Assembly (NCBI RefSeq): GCF_034676545.1
Contig: NZ_JAUCBZ010000015.1
Coordinates: 2,263,001 to 2,327,000, forward strand
Direction of reading: 5' to 3'
Source: Pararhodobacter sp.
GTDB taxonomy: Bacteria; Pseudomonadota; Alphaproteobacteria; Rhodobacterales; Rhodobacteraceae
Length of the DNA stretch: 64,000 nt
Each line of letters starts with the position of its first letter. Position 1 is the stretch's first letter. A program made the translations under genes and the position numbers. The notes beneath the pieces were generated by a model. It had not been told where the DNA came from, did no database searches, and was given only the letters and a program-made list of their open reading frames with translations. Shown one piece after another: positions 32,867 to 41,925 of the stretch.

Positions 32867-34027
32867 ATGGAACCCCTGAGCTGGCTCGACATCATCGCCC
32901 GGATCGCACAGCAATTGCTGCCGGTCTGGATCGCCTTGGTCGTGATCTATGCCCTGTCCATCCGCTTCAAGCGCAAGCTGGGCCTGTATGGCAAATTGTT
33001 CGACTCGACGGTCGGCATGATCGGCTTCGGCATCGTGATGTTCTGGATCCTCACCGCGTTCTTCGCGGATCTGATCGTCACCCATGACCCGCTGGCGCAG
33101 GTCAGCCGGATGCGCAACGCCGTGCCCGGCTCGGCCTTGCCGCGCCCGGATGACCTGTATCCCTACTATCTGTTCGGCGGTGACAGCCTGGCGCGCGACG
33201 TGTTCTCGCGCATGGTGATGGGCGCGCGCGAGGTGCTGCGCATTGCGCCCTTCGCGGCGATGATCTCGTTCATGATCGGCATCACGCTGGGCCTGCCCGC
33301 CGGGTATTTCGCGGGCAAGCTCGATACCGCGCTGACCTTCCTTGCCAATCTGGTGCTGGCCTTCCCGGTGATCTTGCTGTTCTTCCTGCTGGTTGCGCCC
33401 GAAATCCAGAACACGCTGATCCCGGTGGTGATGGCGGGGATTTTGTTCCTCATGCCGATCCTGTTCGTGACGGTGCTGCTCAACAGCCGGTTCTTCACGC
33501 AACCGGCCAAGCGCAACCTCTATGTCGGGGTCGTGCTGGCGCTCGGGGCCTGGGCCTATGTCGGACTGGTGTTCGACGCGGATCCGACGGGCCTGTGGTC
33601 GATGTCGCCGAACCTCTTGAACGTGTTCGTGGCGGTGGTGTTCGTGAACGCGCCCACCGTGTTCCGGATCGTGCGCGGCATCACGCTGGACATCAAGACC
33701 CGCGACTATGTGGCGGCGGCGCAAACCCGGGGCGAGGGGGCGTGGTACATCATGCTCTGGGAGATCCTGCCCAACGCACGCGGCCCGCTGATCGTCGATT
33801 TCTGCCTGCGCATCGGCTACACCACCATCCTGCTGGGAACCCTGGGCTTCTTTGGCCTTGGCGTGTCGCCCGAAAGCCCGGACTGGGGGTCGACCATCAA
33901 CGCCGGCCGCCGCCTGCTGACGGTCTACCCGACCCCGGCGCTGGTGCCCGCGCTGTCGCTGATGAGCCTCGTTCTGGGCCTCAACCTGCTGGCCGATGGT
34001 CTGCGCGAAGAAAGCCTGAAGGATTGA
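32867..34027 (+). CDS. Peptide-type ABC transporter permease (DppC family)
   Basis: 386 residues. An N-terminal DUF-like lead with a membrane helix is followed by the DppC permease domain: LFGGDSLARDVFSRMVMGAREVLRIAP, FMIGITLGLPAGYFAG, the coupling loop RGEGAWYIMLWEILPNARGPLIVDFCLRIG and TLGFFGLGVSPESPDWGST. It is longer than usual because of an insert of two helices (about residues 170-240). Forms the heterodimeric channel with the gene just upstream. Confidence 0.93.
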   Translation: MEPLSWLDIIARIAQQLLPVWIALVVIYALSIRFKRKLGLYGKLFDSTVGMIGFGIVMFWILTAFFADLIVTHDPLAQVSRMRNAVPGSALPRPDDLYPYYLFGGDSLARDVFSRMVMGAREVLRIAPFAAMISFMIGITLGLPAGYFAGKLDTALTFLANLVLAFPVILLFFLLVAPEIQNTLIPVVMAGILFLMPILFVTVLLNSRFFTQPAKRNLYVGVVLALGAWAYVGLVFDADPTGLWSMSPNLLNVFVAVVFVNAPTVFRIVRGITLDIKTRDYVAAAQTRGEGAWYIMLWEILPNARGPLIVDFCLRIGYTTILLGTLGFFGLGVSPESPDWGSTINAGRRLLTVYPTPALVPALSLMSLVLGLNLLADGLREESLKD

Positions 34028-34040
34028 TGACATTGCCTGT

Positions 34041-34095
34041 CGATTTCATCTTGCCAAAAATACTCCACAGGGGTCCGGGGGTGTGAAACCCCCGG
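34041..34095 (-). repeat. Intraoperonic repeat with hairpin (dispersed element family)
   Basis: On the minus strand it reads CTGTGGAGTATTTTTGGC, AAGATGAAATCG: a distant relative of the GGATATTT...AACAAAGA elements at 11061, 27231 and 36317. It is attached to a perfect 8-bp stem CCGGGGGT/ACCCCCGG (34075-34082 with 34088-34095). It sits between permease and ATPase genes of one operon and may cause partial termination or mRNA processing. Confidence 0.65.
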
Positions 34096-34123
34096 TTCCG
34101 CCGCCCGCAAACGGGAGACCGCT

Positions 34124-36214
34124 ATGACCGAACCTTGGGACGCTTCTCAGCCGATCCTCGAAATCAAGAACCTGTCGATCTCGTTCTTCACCCGATTGCG
34201 CGAAATCCCGGCGGTGATGGATTTTTCCTGCACCGTGATGGCGGGCGAGGCGATGGGCCTTGTCGGCGAATCCGGCTGCGGCAAATCCACCGTGGCGCTG
34301 GCGGTGATGCAGGATCTGGGTGTGAACGGCAAAGTGGTCGAGGGCTCGATCAAGTTCAAGGGCCGCGATCTGACGCTGATGAGCCAAGAGGAGCTGCGCA
34401 AGTTGCGCGGCTCGGAAATCGCCATGATCTATCAGGAGCCGATGGCCTCGCTGAACCCGGCGATGAAGGTTGGCGCGCAACTGGCCGAAGTGCCGATCAT
34501 TCACCAGAACATGGGCAAGGCCGAGGCGATGTCACTGGCGCGTCAGGTTGTCAAGGACGTGCGCCTGCCCGACCCGGACCGCATCCTGAACAGCTATCCG
34601 CACCAGCTTTCGGGCGGCCAGCAGCAGCGCATCGTGATCGCGATGGCGCTCATGTCGAAACCCGCCTTGCTGATCCTCGATGAGCCGACAACCGCGCTGG
34701 ATGTGACGGTCGAGGCCGGGATTGTCGATCTGGTCACGGTGCTGGCCGAGAAATACGGCACCTCGATGCTGTTCATCAGCCACAATCTGGGGCTGGTGAT
34801 GGAGGTCTGCGACCGCATCACCGTGATGTATTCGGGCGAGGCCGTGGAAACCGGCAACGTCAAGGATGTCTTTGACAAGATGCGCCACCCCTATACGCAA
34901 GCGCTGTTCCGCTCGATACCGCTGCCCGGCGCTGACAAGAACCAGCGCCCGCTGCGCGCGATCCCGGGCAATTTCCCGCTGCCGCACGAGCGCCCCAAGG
35001 GCTGCAATTTCGGCCCGCGCTGCGATTATTTTGAAGAGGGGCGTTGCAACGCCGCCGAGATCAGGATGGCCTCGGTCGATGACCAGAAGCGCCACGCGTC
35101 CCGGTGTTTGAAATTTCAGGAAATCGACTGGGACGCGCCGCTGGCGTTGATGGACGTCACCAAGAAAGGCGAGATCGGCGAGGTTGTCCTGTCGATGGAG
35201 AATGTGCGCAAATACTATGAGGTCGCGGCCTCGTCACTGTTTTCGGGCGGAGACGCCAAGGTGGTGAAAGCCAACGAGACGCTCAGTTTCGACGCGCGCG
35301 AGGGGGAAACCCTGGCCATTGTCGGCGAGTCGGGCTGTGGCAAATCGACCTTCGCCAAGGTGCTGATGGGCCTCGAGACGGCGACCGCCGGCAAGATCAT
35401 GCTGTTTGACGAAAACGTGCAATCCACGCCGATCCAGCAGCGCAACACCGACACCGTGTCCTCGTTGCAAATGGTGTTCCAAAATCCGTTCGACACGCTC
35501 AACCCGTCCATGACGGTGGGGCGCCAGATCATCCGCGCGCTGGAGATCTTTGGCGTCGGCGCCTCGGATGCCGAGCGCAAGCAACGCATGCTGGAACTGC
35601 TCGACATGGTGAAGCTGCCACGTGAATTCGCGGGCCGGATGCCGCGGCAACTCTCGGGCGGGCAAAAGCAGCGCGTCGGCATCGCGCGCGCCTTTGCCGG
35701 TGACGCCAAGGTGGTGATCGCCGATGAGCCGGTCTCGGCGCTGGATGTGTCGGTGCAGGCGGCGGTGACCGATCTGCTGATGGAAATCCAGCGCAAGAAC
35801 AAGACCACGCTGTTGTTCATCAGCCATGACCTGAGCATCGTGCGCTATCTCAGCGACCGGGTTCTGGTGATGTATCTGGGGCATGTGGTGGAACTGGGCT
35901 CCACCGATCAGGTGTTTTCGCCGCCCTATCACCCCTATACCGAGGCGCTGTTGTCGGCGGTGCCGATCGCCGACACCCGGATCGTGAAAAAGCGGATCGT
36001 GCTGGAGGGGGATATCCCCTCGGCGGTCAATCCGCCACCCGGCTGCCCGTTCCAGACCCGCTGTCGGTGGAAGGATCAGGTGCCGAATGGCAAATGCGAC
36101 ATCGACATGCCGCCGATGAAAACACTGGCGGACGGGCATCAGATCAAATGCCATCTGTCGGATGAGATCCTGTCGGAAATGGAGCCGGTGTTCCGCATGG
36201 CGGCTGCCGAATAG
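34124..36214 (+). CDS. Double ATPase subunit of peptide-type ABC transporter (DppD-DppF fusion)
   Basis: 696 residues with two nucleotide-binding domains. The first has Walker A GESGCGKST (48-56), LSGGQQQR, and a Cys-rich end FGPRCDYFEEGRC. The second has Walker A near residue 401, LSGGQKQR, and FQTRCRWKDQVPNGKC. The Cys-rich tails are typical of oligopeptide ATPases that bind an iron-sulfur cluster. A single double-headed subunit replaces separate DppD and DppF, energising uptake through the permeases upstream. Confidence 0.95.
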   Translation: MTEPWDASQPILEIKNLSISFFTRLREIPAVMDFSCTVMAGEAMGLVGESGCGKSTVALAVMQDLGVNGKVVEGSIKFKGRDLTLMSQEELRKLRGSEIAMIYQEPMASLNPAMKVGAQLAEVPIIHQNMGKAEAMSLARQVVKDVRLPDPDRILNSYPHQLSGGQQQRIVIAMALMSKPALLILDEPTTALDVTVEAGIVDLVTVLAEKYGTSMLFISHNLGLVMEVCDRITVMYSGEAVETGNVKDVFDKMRHPYTQALFRSIPLPGADKNQRPLRAIPGNFPLPHERPKGCNFGPRCDYFEEGRCNAAEIRMASVDDQKRHASRCLKFQEIDWDAPLALMDVTKKGEIGEVVLSMENVRKYYEVAASSLFSGGDAKVVKANETLSFDAREGETLAIVGESGCGKSTFAKVLMGLETATAGKIMLFDENVQSTPIQQRNTDTVSSLQMVFQNPFDTLNPSMTVGRQIIRALEIFGVGASDAERKQRMLELLDMVKLPREFAGRMPRQLSGGQKQRVGIARAFAGDAKVVIADEPVSALDVSVQAAVTDLLMEIQRKNKTTLLFISHDLSIVRYLSDRVLVMYLGHVVELGSTDQVFSPPYHPYTEALLSAVPIADTRIVKKRIVLEGDIPSAVNPPPGCPFQTRCRWKDQVPNGKCDIDMPPMKTLADGHQIKCHLSDEILSEMEPVFRMAAAE

Positions 36215-36316
36215 GCGTTTGGCCTGTGACACGGAGGGCGGCAGGGCCGCCCACACGGTTTGTAAGGCGAGAAGGGAGGCTTTGCCTCCCTCTTTGCTGC
36301 GCAAATTCACCCTCCA

Positions 36317-36338
36317 GGATATTTCGAGAACAAAGACG
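36317..36338 (+). repeat. Dispersed GGATATTT...GAACAAAGA element, copy 3
   Basis: GGATATTTCGAGAACAAAG then ACG. It lies in the 227-bp spacer between the ABC ATPase gene and soxB. Confidence 0.65.
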
Positions 36339-36441
36339 CCGGGAACGCCATCTGAGACCGCGCGTGGTTGGGGGCCGCTTTGAGGCTTGTCAAACAAAGT
36401 CGGGCAGTATTGTCTGGGTACAGGAGGAGCAGGTGTCGGCC

Positions 36442-37695
36442 ATGCGCTATAGCGGGTTCAGGGTTTTCACACAGGGGCTGACGGGCAATCGGGGCTGGAA
36501 ACAGGCCTGGCGCAAGCCCGCGCCGAAACCGGAGTATGATATCGTCATCATCGGCGGGGGCGGGCATGGTTTGTCGACCGCCTATTATCTGGCGAAAAAC
36601 CACGGTTTGACCAATATCGCCGTGCTGGAGCGCGGCTATCTGGGGGGCGGCAATGTCGGGCGCAACACGACGATTGTGCGGGCGAATTACTTCTTGCCGG
36701 GCAATTCGGAGTTTTACAGCCATTCGCTGAAACTGTGGGAGGGGTTGGAGGCTGAGCTGAATTACAACGTCATGCACAGCCAGCGCGGGTTGATCAATCT
36801 GTTCCACTCGGACGGGCAGCGCGACGCCTTTGCGCGGCGTGGCAATGCGATGCTGGCGCAGGGCGATGATGCGATCCTGCTGGACCGCGACGGCGTGCGC
36901 GAGAAACTGCCCTATCTGGATTATGAGCAGGCGCGGTTTCCGATTTACGGCGGGCTTTACCATCCGCGCGGCGGCACGGCCCGGCATGATGCGGTAGCCT
37001 GGGGCTATGCGCGCGGGGCGGACCGGCGCGGGGTTGACCTGATCGAGAATTGCGAGGTCACCGGCATTGAGACCGCGGGCGGCAAGGTCACCGGTGTGCA
37101 GACCGCGCGCGGGGTGATCCGGGCGAAGAAGGTGGCGATGGTGGTGGCCGGGCGGTCCAGTCAGGTGGCGGCGATGGCCGGGATGCGTCTGCCGATCGAG
37201 AGCCATGTGTTGCAGGCCTTTGTCACCGAGGGCCTAAAACCGGTGATCGACCATGTGATCAGCTTTGGCATGGGGCATTTCTATATCAGCCAGTCCGACA
37301 AGGGCGGGCTGGTGTTTGGCGGGGATCTGGATTTCTACGCCTCGTATGCGGCGCGCGGCAACCTGCCGATGGTCGAGCATGTGATGGAGGCGGGCATGGC
37401 CTTGATGCCGATGATCGGCCGCGCCAAGGTGCTGCGGTCCTGGGGCGGGATCATGGATATGTCGCCCGATGGCTCGCCGATCATCGACCGCACGGGTATT
37501 GACGGGCTCTATGTGAATTGTGGCTGGAATTACGGGGGGTTCAAGGCGGTTCCGGCCTCGGGTTGGTGCCTTGCGCATTTGCTGGCCACGGATCAGCCGC
37601 ACCCGGTTGCGGCGGGCTTCAGATTGGATCGGTTTCGCACTGGACGGGGGATTATGGATGAAGAAGGCACAGGGTCTCAGCACAATCTGCATTAG
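36442..37695 (+). CDS. soxB: Sarcosine oxidase beta subunit
   Basis: 417 residues. FAD-binding DIVIIGGGGHGLSTAYYLAKN, GNVGRNTTIVRANYF (with flavin-site residues) and the ending GIMDEEGTGSQHNLH match heterotetrameric sarcosine oxidase beta. In the complex SoxB carries FAD and FMN and oxidises sarcosine to glycine and formaldehyde or methylene-folate. An AGGAGG motif at 36422-36427 lies 5 bases before a GTG (36433) but 14 before the ATG at 36442. The GTG start would add three residues. The 3' end overlaps the next gene. Confidence 0.95.
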   Translation: MRYSGFRVFTQGLTGNRGWKQAWRKPAPKPEYDIVIIGGGGHGLSTAYYLAKNHGLTNIAVLERGYLGGGNVGRNTTIVRANYFLPGNSEFYSHSLKLWEGLEAELNYNVMHSQRGLINLFHSDGQRDAFARRGNAMLAQGDDAILLDRDGVREKLPYLDYEQARFPIYGGLYHPRGGTARHDAVAWGYARGADRRGVDLIENCEVTGIETAGGKVTGVQTARGVIRAKKVAMVVAGRSSQVAAMAGMRLPIESHVLQAFVTEGLKPVIDHVISFGMGHFYISQSDKGGLVFGGDLDFYASYAARGNLPMVEHVMEAGMALMPMIGRAKVLRSWGGIMDMSPDGSPIIDRTGIDGLYVNCGWNYGGFKAVPASGWCLAHLLATDQPHPVAAGFRLDRFRTGRGIMDEEGTGSQHNLH

Positions 37696-38147
37696 TGCGC
37701 TGCTGTTCACGGGGGCGGCTTTGGCCCAGAACGCGCCCGATGGGTGTTATTCGCGCCACTACACGCCCGAGCATCTGCAGGCGCAGCCGCAGCAGGTGGT
37801 CGAAACGCTGTTGCTCAGGATCAGTGATCAGGGCAACAGTTTTGCGATTGCTGTGCGGATGGCCAATCAGGGTCATGCCGGGCGCGACGGGTTTGGCGGG
37901 CTGATCATGCGCGAGGAGGGGATGTGCTCGCACGGCGAGTGTCTGGTGTATTGCGACGGCGGCGGCTTCGTGCTGGGCAACATCAGCGCGGAGTCCATCG
38001 ACATCACGACGCGGGCCATGCGGGTTGTGTCGGGCGATACCTGCGGCGGCGAGGCGCTGGTGTCGAAATCTTGCCGAAGTGTTCGACGAGCCGACGACCT
38101 ATCGCCTGTTTCGCAGCCCGTTTGCGGTGTGCGAGGGGGGCCAGTGA
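37658..38147 (+). CDS. Secreted Cys-rich small protein inserted in the sox operon, frameshifted
   Basis: The intended product is about 162 residues. A signal peptide (KKAQGLSTICISALLFTGAALAQN) ends near residue 25. The mature part has six or so cysteines (GCYSRH, MCSHGECLVYCDGG, GDTCGG), suggesting disulfides, and ends PFAVCEGGQ. The AAA at 38066-38068 holds one extra base: without it the frame continues SNLAEVFDEPTTYRLFRSP to TGA at 38145. It overlaps the end of soxB and precedes soxD by 46 bases, so it sits between subunits of the same enzyme. I do not recognise the family. Confidence 0.75.
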
Positions 38148-38193
38148 CGCCGGTGCGAAACATCGGCGGCGCGCTGCAAACCTGGAGGGCGCG

Positions 38194-38454
38194 ATGCGCA
38201 TAGCCTGTCCCTGTTGCGGCACCCGGGATCGCCGCGAATACACCTATTATGGCGCGTCGGTGTTTCTGGCGCGCCCGGTCGAGGGTGCCGGAGCAGAGGC
38301 CTGGGACGCCTATCTGCACCTGCGCGACAACCCCGCCGGGGTGACCCGCGATCTGTGGTATCACGACCCCTGCGCAACCTGGGTCGAGGTGGAGCGCAAC
38401 ACCGTGACGCATGAAATCCTGTCCAGCCGTGCCATTGCCGGGGGGGCTGCATGA
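38194..38454 (+). CDS. soxD: Sarcosine oxidase delta subunit
   Basis: 86 residues. The zinc site is visible: C5 and C8 in CPCCGTR, then H57 and C60 in WYHDPC, as in known SoxD. The ATG at 38194 has GGAGGG upstream. The 3' end overlaps soxA (ATGA, 38451-38454), so the two are translationally coupled. In the holoenzyme it stabilises the alpha/beta/gamma core. Confidence 0.94.
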   Translation: MRIACPCCGTRDRREYTYYGASVFLARPVEGAGAEAWDAYLHLRDNPAGVTRDLWYHDPCATWVEVERNTVTHEILSSRAIAGGAA

Positions 38455-41375
38455 CCCAATCGCATCGCATCCCCAGACGCGGGCTGATCGACCGCGCGCG
38501 CCCGCAGCGGTTCCGTTTTGACGGCCAGACCTTCGAGGGGTTCGCGGGCGATACCCTGGCCTCGGCGCTCTTGGCGAATGGTGTGCGGCTGATGGGGCGC
38601 TCGTTCAAGTATCACCGCCCGCGCGGGGTGATGACGGCGGGTTCCGAGGACCCTTGCGCGCTGGTCGAAGTGCTTGAAAACGGGCACCAAACCCCCAATG
38701 TGCGGGCCACGGTGCAAGAGCTGTTCGAGGGGTTGGAGGCGCGCAGTCAGAACCGCTGGCCGTCGTTGAACCACGATCTTCTGGCGGTCAATGATCTGCT
38801 GTCGCCGTTCCTGTCGGCGGGGTTCTATTACAAGACCTTCATGTGGCCGCGCGCCTTCTGGGAAAAGCTCTATGAGCCGCTGATCCGCCGGGCGGCGGGG
38901 CTGGGCAGTGTCTCGGGGCTGCACGACGATGCGCGCACCGAAATGGCCTTTGCGCATTGCGATCTGCTGGTGATCGGCGCGGGGCCGACGGGGCTGATGG
39001 CCGCCCTGACCGCCGCGCGCGCCGGGGCTGATGTGATCCTGGCCGATGAGGACAGCCGGATGGGTGGGCGCTTGTTGTCCGACCAGCCCGGCGTTGACGG
39101 ACAGCGCGGCGACGAATGGGCCGAGGGTGTGCTGGCGGAACTTGGCGCACGGCCGAATGTCCGGCTGATGACCCGCACCACGGTTATCGGCGCCTATGAC
39201 GGTGGCACATTTGGCGCGTTGGAGCGCGTGGGATTGCACCGCGCCCCCACCGCCGACCTGCCGCGCGAGTGTTTCTGGCGCATTGTCGCGCGCCGCGCGG
39301 TCCTTTGTGCCGGTGCGTTGGAGCGCCCGATTGCCCATCCTGACAACGACCGCCCCGGCGTGATGCTGGCCTCGGGCCTGCGGGCGCATGTGGCGCGTTG
39401 GGGTGTCAATCCGGGCCGCGTGGTGTTGTTCTCGAACAATGACAGCGGGTTGGAGACGGCGCGCGCGCTCACGGCAATGGGTGTCGAGGTCGCGGCCTAT
39501 GTCGATCCGCGCGATGTTGCCGTGACCGAGGATTTCCCGGTCTATCCACGCGCGCACGTCGTCGGCACCACCGGGCGGTTGGGGTTGAAAACCGTGGCGA
39601 TCCGGCACGCGGGCGGCATCTCGCAGATCGCGGCGCGCAGCTTGGGTCTGGCGGGCGGCTGGAACCCGACATTGCATCTGACCTGCCACATGAATGGCCG
39701 CCCGGTCTGGGACGCGTGCACCGCGTCTTTCGTGCCGACCGACGGCATGGTGCCGGGCTTGAGCGTTGCGGGGGCCGCGCGGGGCCGGTTCTCGACCGCG
39801 GCTTGTCTGGCGGACGGGATCGCCGTTGCGGCGACGGCCTTGGCCGACCTTGGGTTCCCCGCGCCAGCGCTGCCGACGCCCATGGCCGAGGACGCGCCCT
39901 ATGCCATCTCGCCGCTCTGGACGGTTGCGGCAAGCGGCCGCGCCTGGCTTGATTTCGCCAATGACGTGACCACCAAGGACGTGATGCTGGCCGCGCGTGA
40001 GGGGTTCACCTCGGTCGAACACATGAAGCGCTACACCACGCAGGGGATGGCGCCGGATCAGGGCAAGAACTCGAATGTGGGTGCGCTGGCGGTGCTGGCC
40101 GATGCCACGGGCCGCGCGATCCCCGAGACCGGCACCACCACCTTTCGCCCGCCCTTCGTGCCGGTGTCGATTGCCGCCTTGGGCGCAGGCGGGCGCGGGC
40201 AGGGGTTTGCGCCGCGCCGTTTGCTGACCTCGGATGCGAGATCCCGCGCGATGGGCGCGCCGATGATCGAGGCCGGGCTGTGGTATCGGCCCAGCTATTA
40301 TCCGCGCGACGGGGAAACCGACTGGCGCGCCGCCTGCGACCGCGAGGTGAGCACCGTGCGCACCTGCGTCGGCGTCACCGAGGTCGGCACCTTGGGCAAG
40401 ATCGACGTGCAAGGCCCTGATGCGGCGCGGTTTCTCGATTTTGTCTATGCCAACACCATGTCCACGCTGAAACCGGGCCGCGCGCGCTATGGCGTGATGC
40501 TGCGCGAGGATGGTCATGTCATGGACGACGGCACCTGCGCGCGGCTGGGCGAGGATCATTATGTGATCACCACCACCACCGCCGCCGCCGGGTTGGTCAT
40601 GCGGCACATGGACTTCGTGCAGCAAGCGTTTTGCGCGGATTGGGCGGTGCGCTTTGTCTCGGTGACCGAGGCCTGGGCGCAATTCGCGGTGGCCGGCCCC
40701 AAGGCCCGCGTGGTTCTGGCCAGCGTCTGTGCGGTGCCGGACCTGCCCTTCATGGGCTGCGCTGACCTGACGATTGCGGGCGTCGCGGGCCGGATTTTCC
40801 GCATCTCGTTCTCGGGCGAGCAGGGGTATGAACTGGCGGTGCCGACCCGCTATGGCGCGGAGCTGTTCGACCGGCTCCTGACCGCCGCCGAGGCGTTGGG
40901 CGGCTGCGCTTACGGCATGGAAGCGCTCAACGTGTTGCGCATCGAAAAGGGCTTTATCACCCACGCCGAAATCCATGGCCGCACGACAGCGGATGACGTG
41001 GGTCTGGGCAAGATGGTATCGGCGAAAAAGGACTGTATCGGCAAGGCCTCGACCCGGCGACCCGGGTTTACCGAGGCCGGCCGCGCGCAGCTGGTGGGCT
41101 TGATTCCGGTCGATCCCGCGCAGAGCCTCAGCGCCGGGGCGCATCTCTATCGCGAGAACGACCCGCCGAAGCGCGAACATCATCAGGGCTATGTCACCTC
41201 GGTCGCGCCGTCGCCGACGCTGGGTCATTGGCTGGGGCTTGGTTTCCTGACCAACGGGCGCGCGCGACACGGCGAGATCCTGCGGTTCGAGGATGGGTTG
41301 CGCGGCAAGACGCTGGCTGTGCGGGTCGTGGAACCGGTGTTCTTTGACCCGGACGGAGGGCGGATGCGTGGCTGA
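38451..41375 (+). CDS. soxA: Sarcosine oxidase alpha subunit
   Basis: 974 residues. It has an N-terminal 2Fe-2S-like fold with FDGQTFEGFAGDTLASALLANG, then an NAD-binding DLLVIGAGPTGLMAALTAARAG. The C-terminal GcvT domain (about 600-960) shows TCVGVTEVGTLGKIDVQGPDAARFLDF, then SFSGEQGYELAVP and ending FFDPDGGRMRG. The subunit supplies NAD and the tetrahydrofolate-binding half that takes the methylene unit released by SoxB. Typical members are near 1,000 residues, so the length is normal. Confidence 0.95.
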   Translation: MTQSHRIPRRGLIDRARPQRFRFDGQTFEGFAGDTLASALLANGVRLMGRSFKYHRPRGVMTAGSEDPCALVEVLENGHQTPNVRATVQELFEGLEARSQNRWPSLNHDLLAVNDLLSPFLSAGFYYKTFMWPRAFWEKLYEPLIRRAAGLGSVSGLHDDARTEMAFAHCDLLVIGAGPTGLMAALTAARAGADVILADEDSRMGGRLLSDQPGVDGQRGDEWAEGVLAELGARPNVRLMTRTTVIGAYDGGTFGALERVGLHRAPTADLPRECFWRIVARRAVLCAGALERPIAHPDNDRPGVMLASGLRAHVARWGVNPGRVVLFSNNDSGLETARALTAMGVEVAAYVDPRDVAVTEDFPVYPRAHVVGTTGRLGLKTVAIRHAGGISQIAARSLGLAGGWNPTLHLTCHMNGRPVWDACTASFVPTDGMVPGLSVAGAARGRFSTAACLADGIAVAATALADLGFPAPALPTPMAEDAPYAISPLWTVAASGRAWLDFANDVTTKDVMLAAREGFTSVEHMKRYTTQGMAPDQGKNSNVGALAVLADATGRAIPETGTTTFRPPFVPVSIAALGAGGRGQGFAPRRLLTSDARSRAMGAPMIEAGLWYRPSYYPRDGETDWRAACDREVSTVRTCVGVTEVGTLGKIDVQGPDAARFLDFVYANTMSTLKPGRARYGVMLREDGHVMDDGTCARLGEDHYVITTTTAAAGLVMRHMDFVQQAFCADWAVRFVSVTEAWAQFAVAGPKARVVLASVCAVPDLPFMGCADLTIAGVAGRIFRISFSGEQGYELAVPTRYGAELFDRLLTAAEALGGCAYGMEALNVLRIEKGFITHAEIHGRTTADDVGLGKMVSAKKDCIGKASTRRPGFTEAGRAQLVGLIPVDPAQSLSAGAHLYRENDPPKREHHQGYVTSVAPSPTLGHWLGLGFLTNGRARHGEILRFEDGLRGKTLAVRVVEPVFFDPDGGRMRG

Positions 41376-41925
41376 TCTCAAGGCAAAGGCAGCACTCGGC
41401 GGGTTGCCGCTAACCCATGGGCGCGCCACGCTCGATGGATTGGACCAAGGCGTCGTGACATCAATCGCGCCCTATCCGGGGCTGGATGCGAATGGCGCGC
41501 TTTCGACACTCGGCCTGCGGTTTCCCGACCCTGGTACGCTCAACGCACAGGGCGCGACGCGGATCATCTGGGCCGGGCGCGACATGGCGTTTTTGCTGGG
41601 GGCGCGGGCGCCCGAAGCGCTGCGCGGGGTCGCGGCGCTCACCGATCAAAGCGATGCCTGGGTCTGGCTGCATCTGACCGGGCCTGACGCGCGCGCCGTT
41701 CTGGCACGCCTCACGCCGCTGGACCTGCGCGATGCGGCGTTTGGGCTGGGCCATGTTGCGCGCACGCTGGTTGGGCACATGTCGGCAATCTTGATCCACT
41801 CCGCCCCAGAAGCCTATGAAATCGCAGTGTTTCGCTCGATGGCGGGCACGCTGAAGCACGAGGTTTCAGAGGCCATGCGTGGCGTGGCCGGGCGCGCCGC
41901 CGCCAAACGCCCGGTCAACCCGTGA
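41368..41925 (+). CDS. soxG: Sarcosine oxidase gamma subunit
   Basis: 185 residues from a GTG start that overlaps the end of soxA (GTGGCTGATCTC, product MADLKAKAALGG). It has a GcvT-like fold with DAWVWLHLTGPDARAVLARLTPLDLRD, as in known SoxG. The first conserved residues lie right after the GTG, so a longer frame upstream is not used. Its stop overlaps the end of the convergent glpR by 11 bases. Confidence 0.9.
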   Translation: MADLKAKAALGGLPLTHGRATLDGLDQGVVTSIAPYPGLDANGALSTLGLRFPDPGTLNAQGATRIIWAGRDMAFLLGARAPEALRGVAALTDQSDAWVWLHLTGPDARAVLARLTPLDLRDAAFGLGHVARTLVGHMSAILIHSAPEAYEIAVFRSMAGTLKHEVSEAMRGVAGRAAAKRPVNP

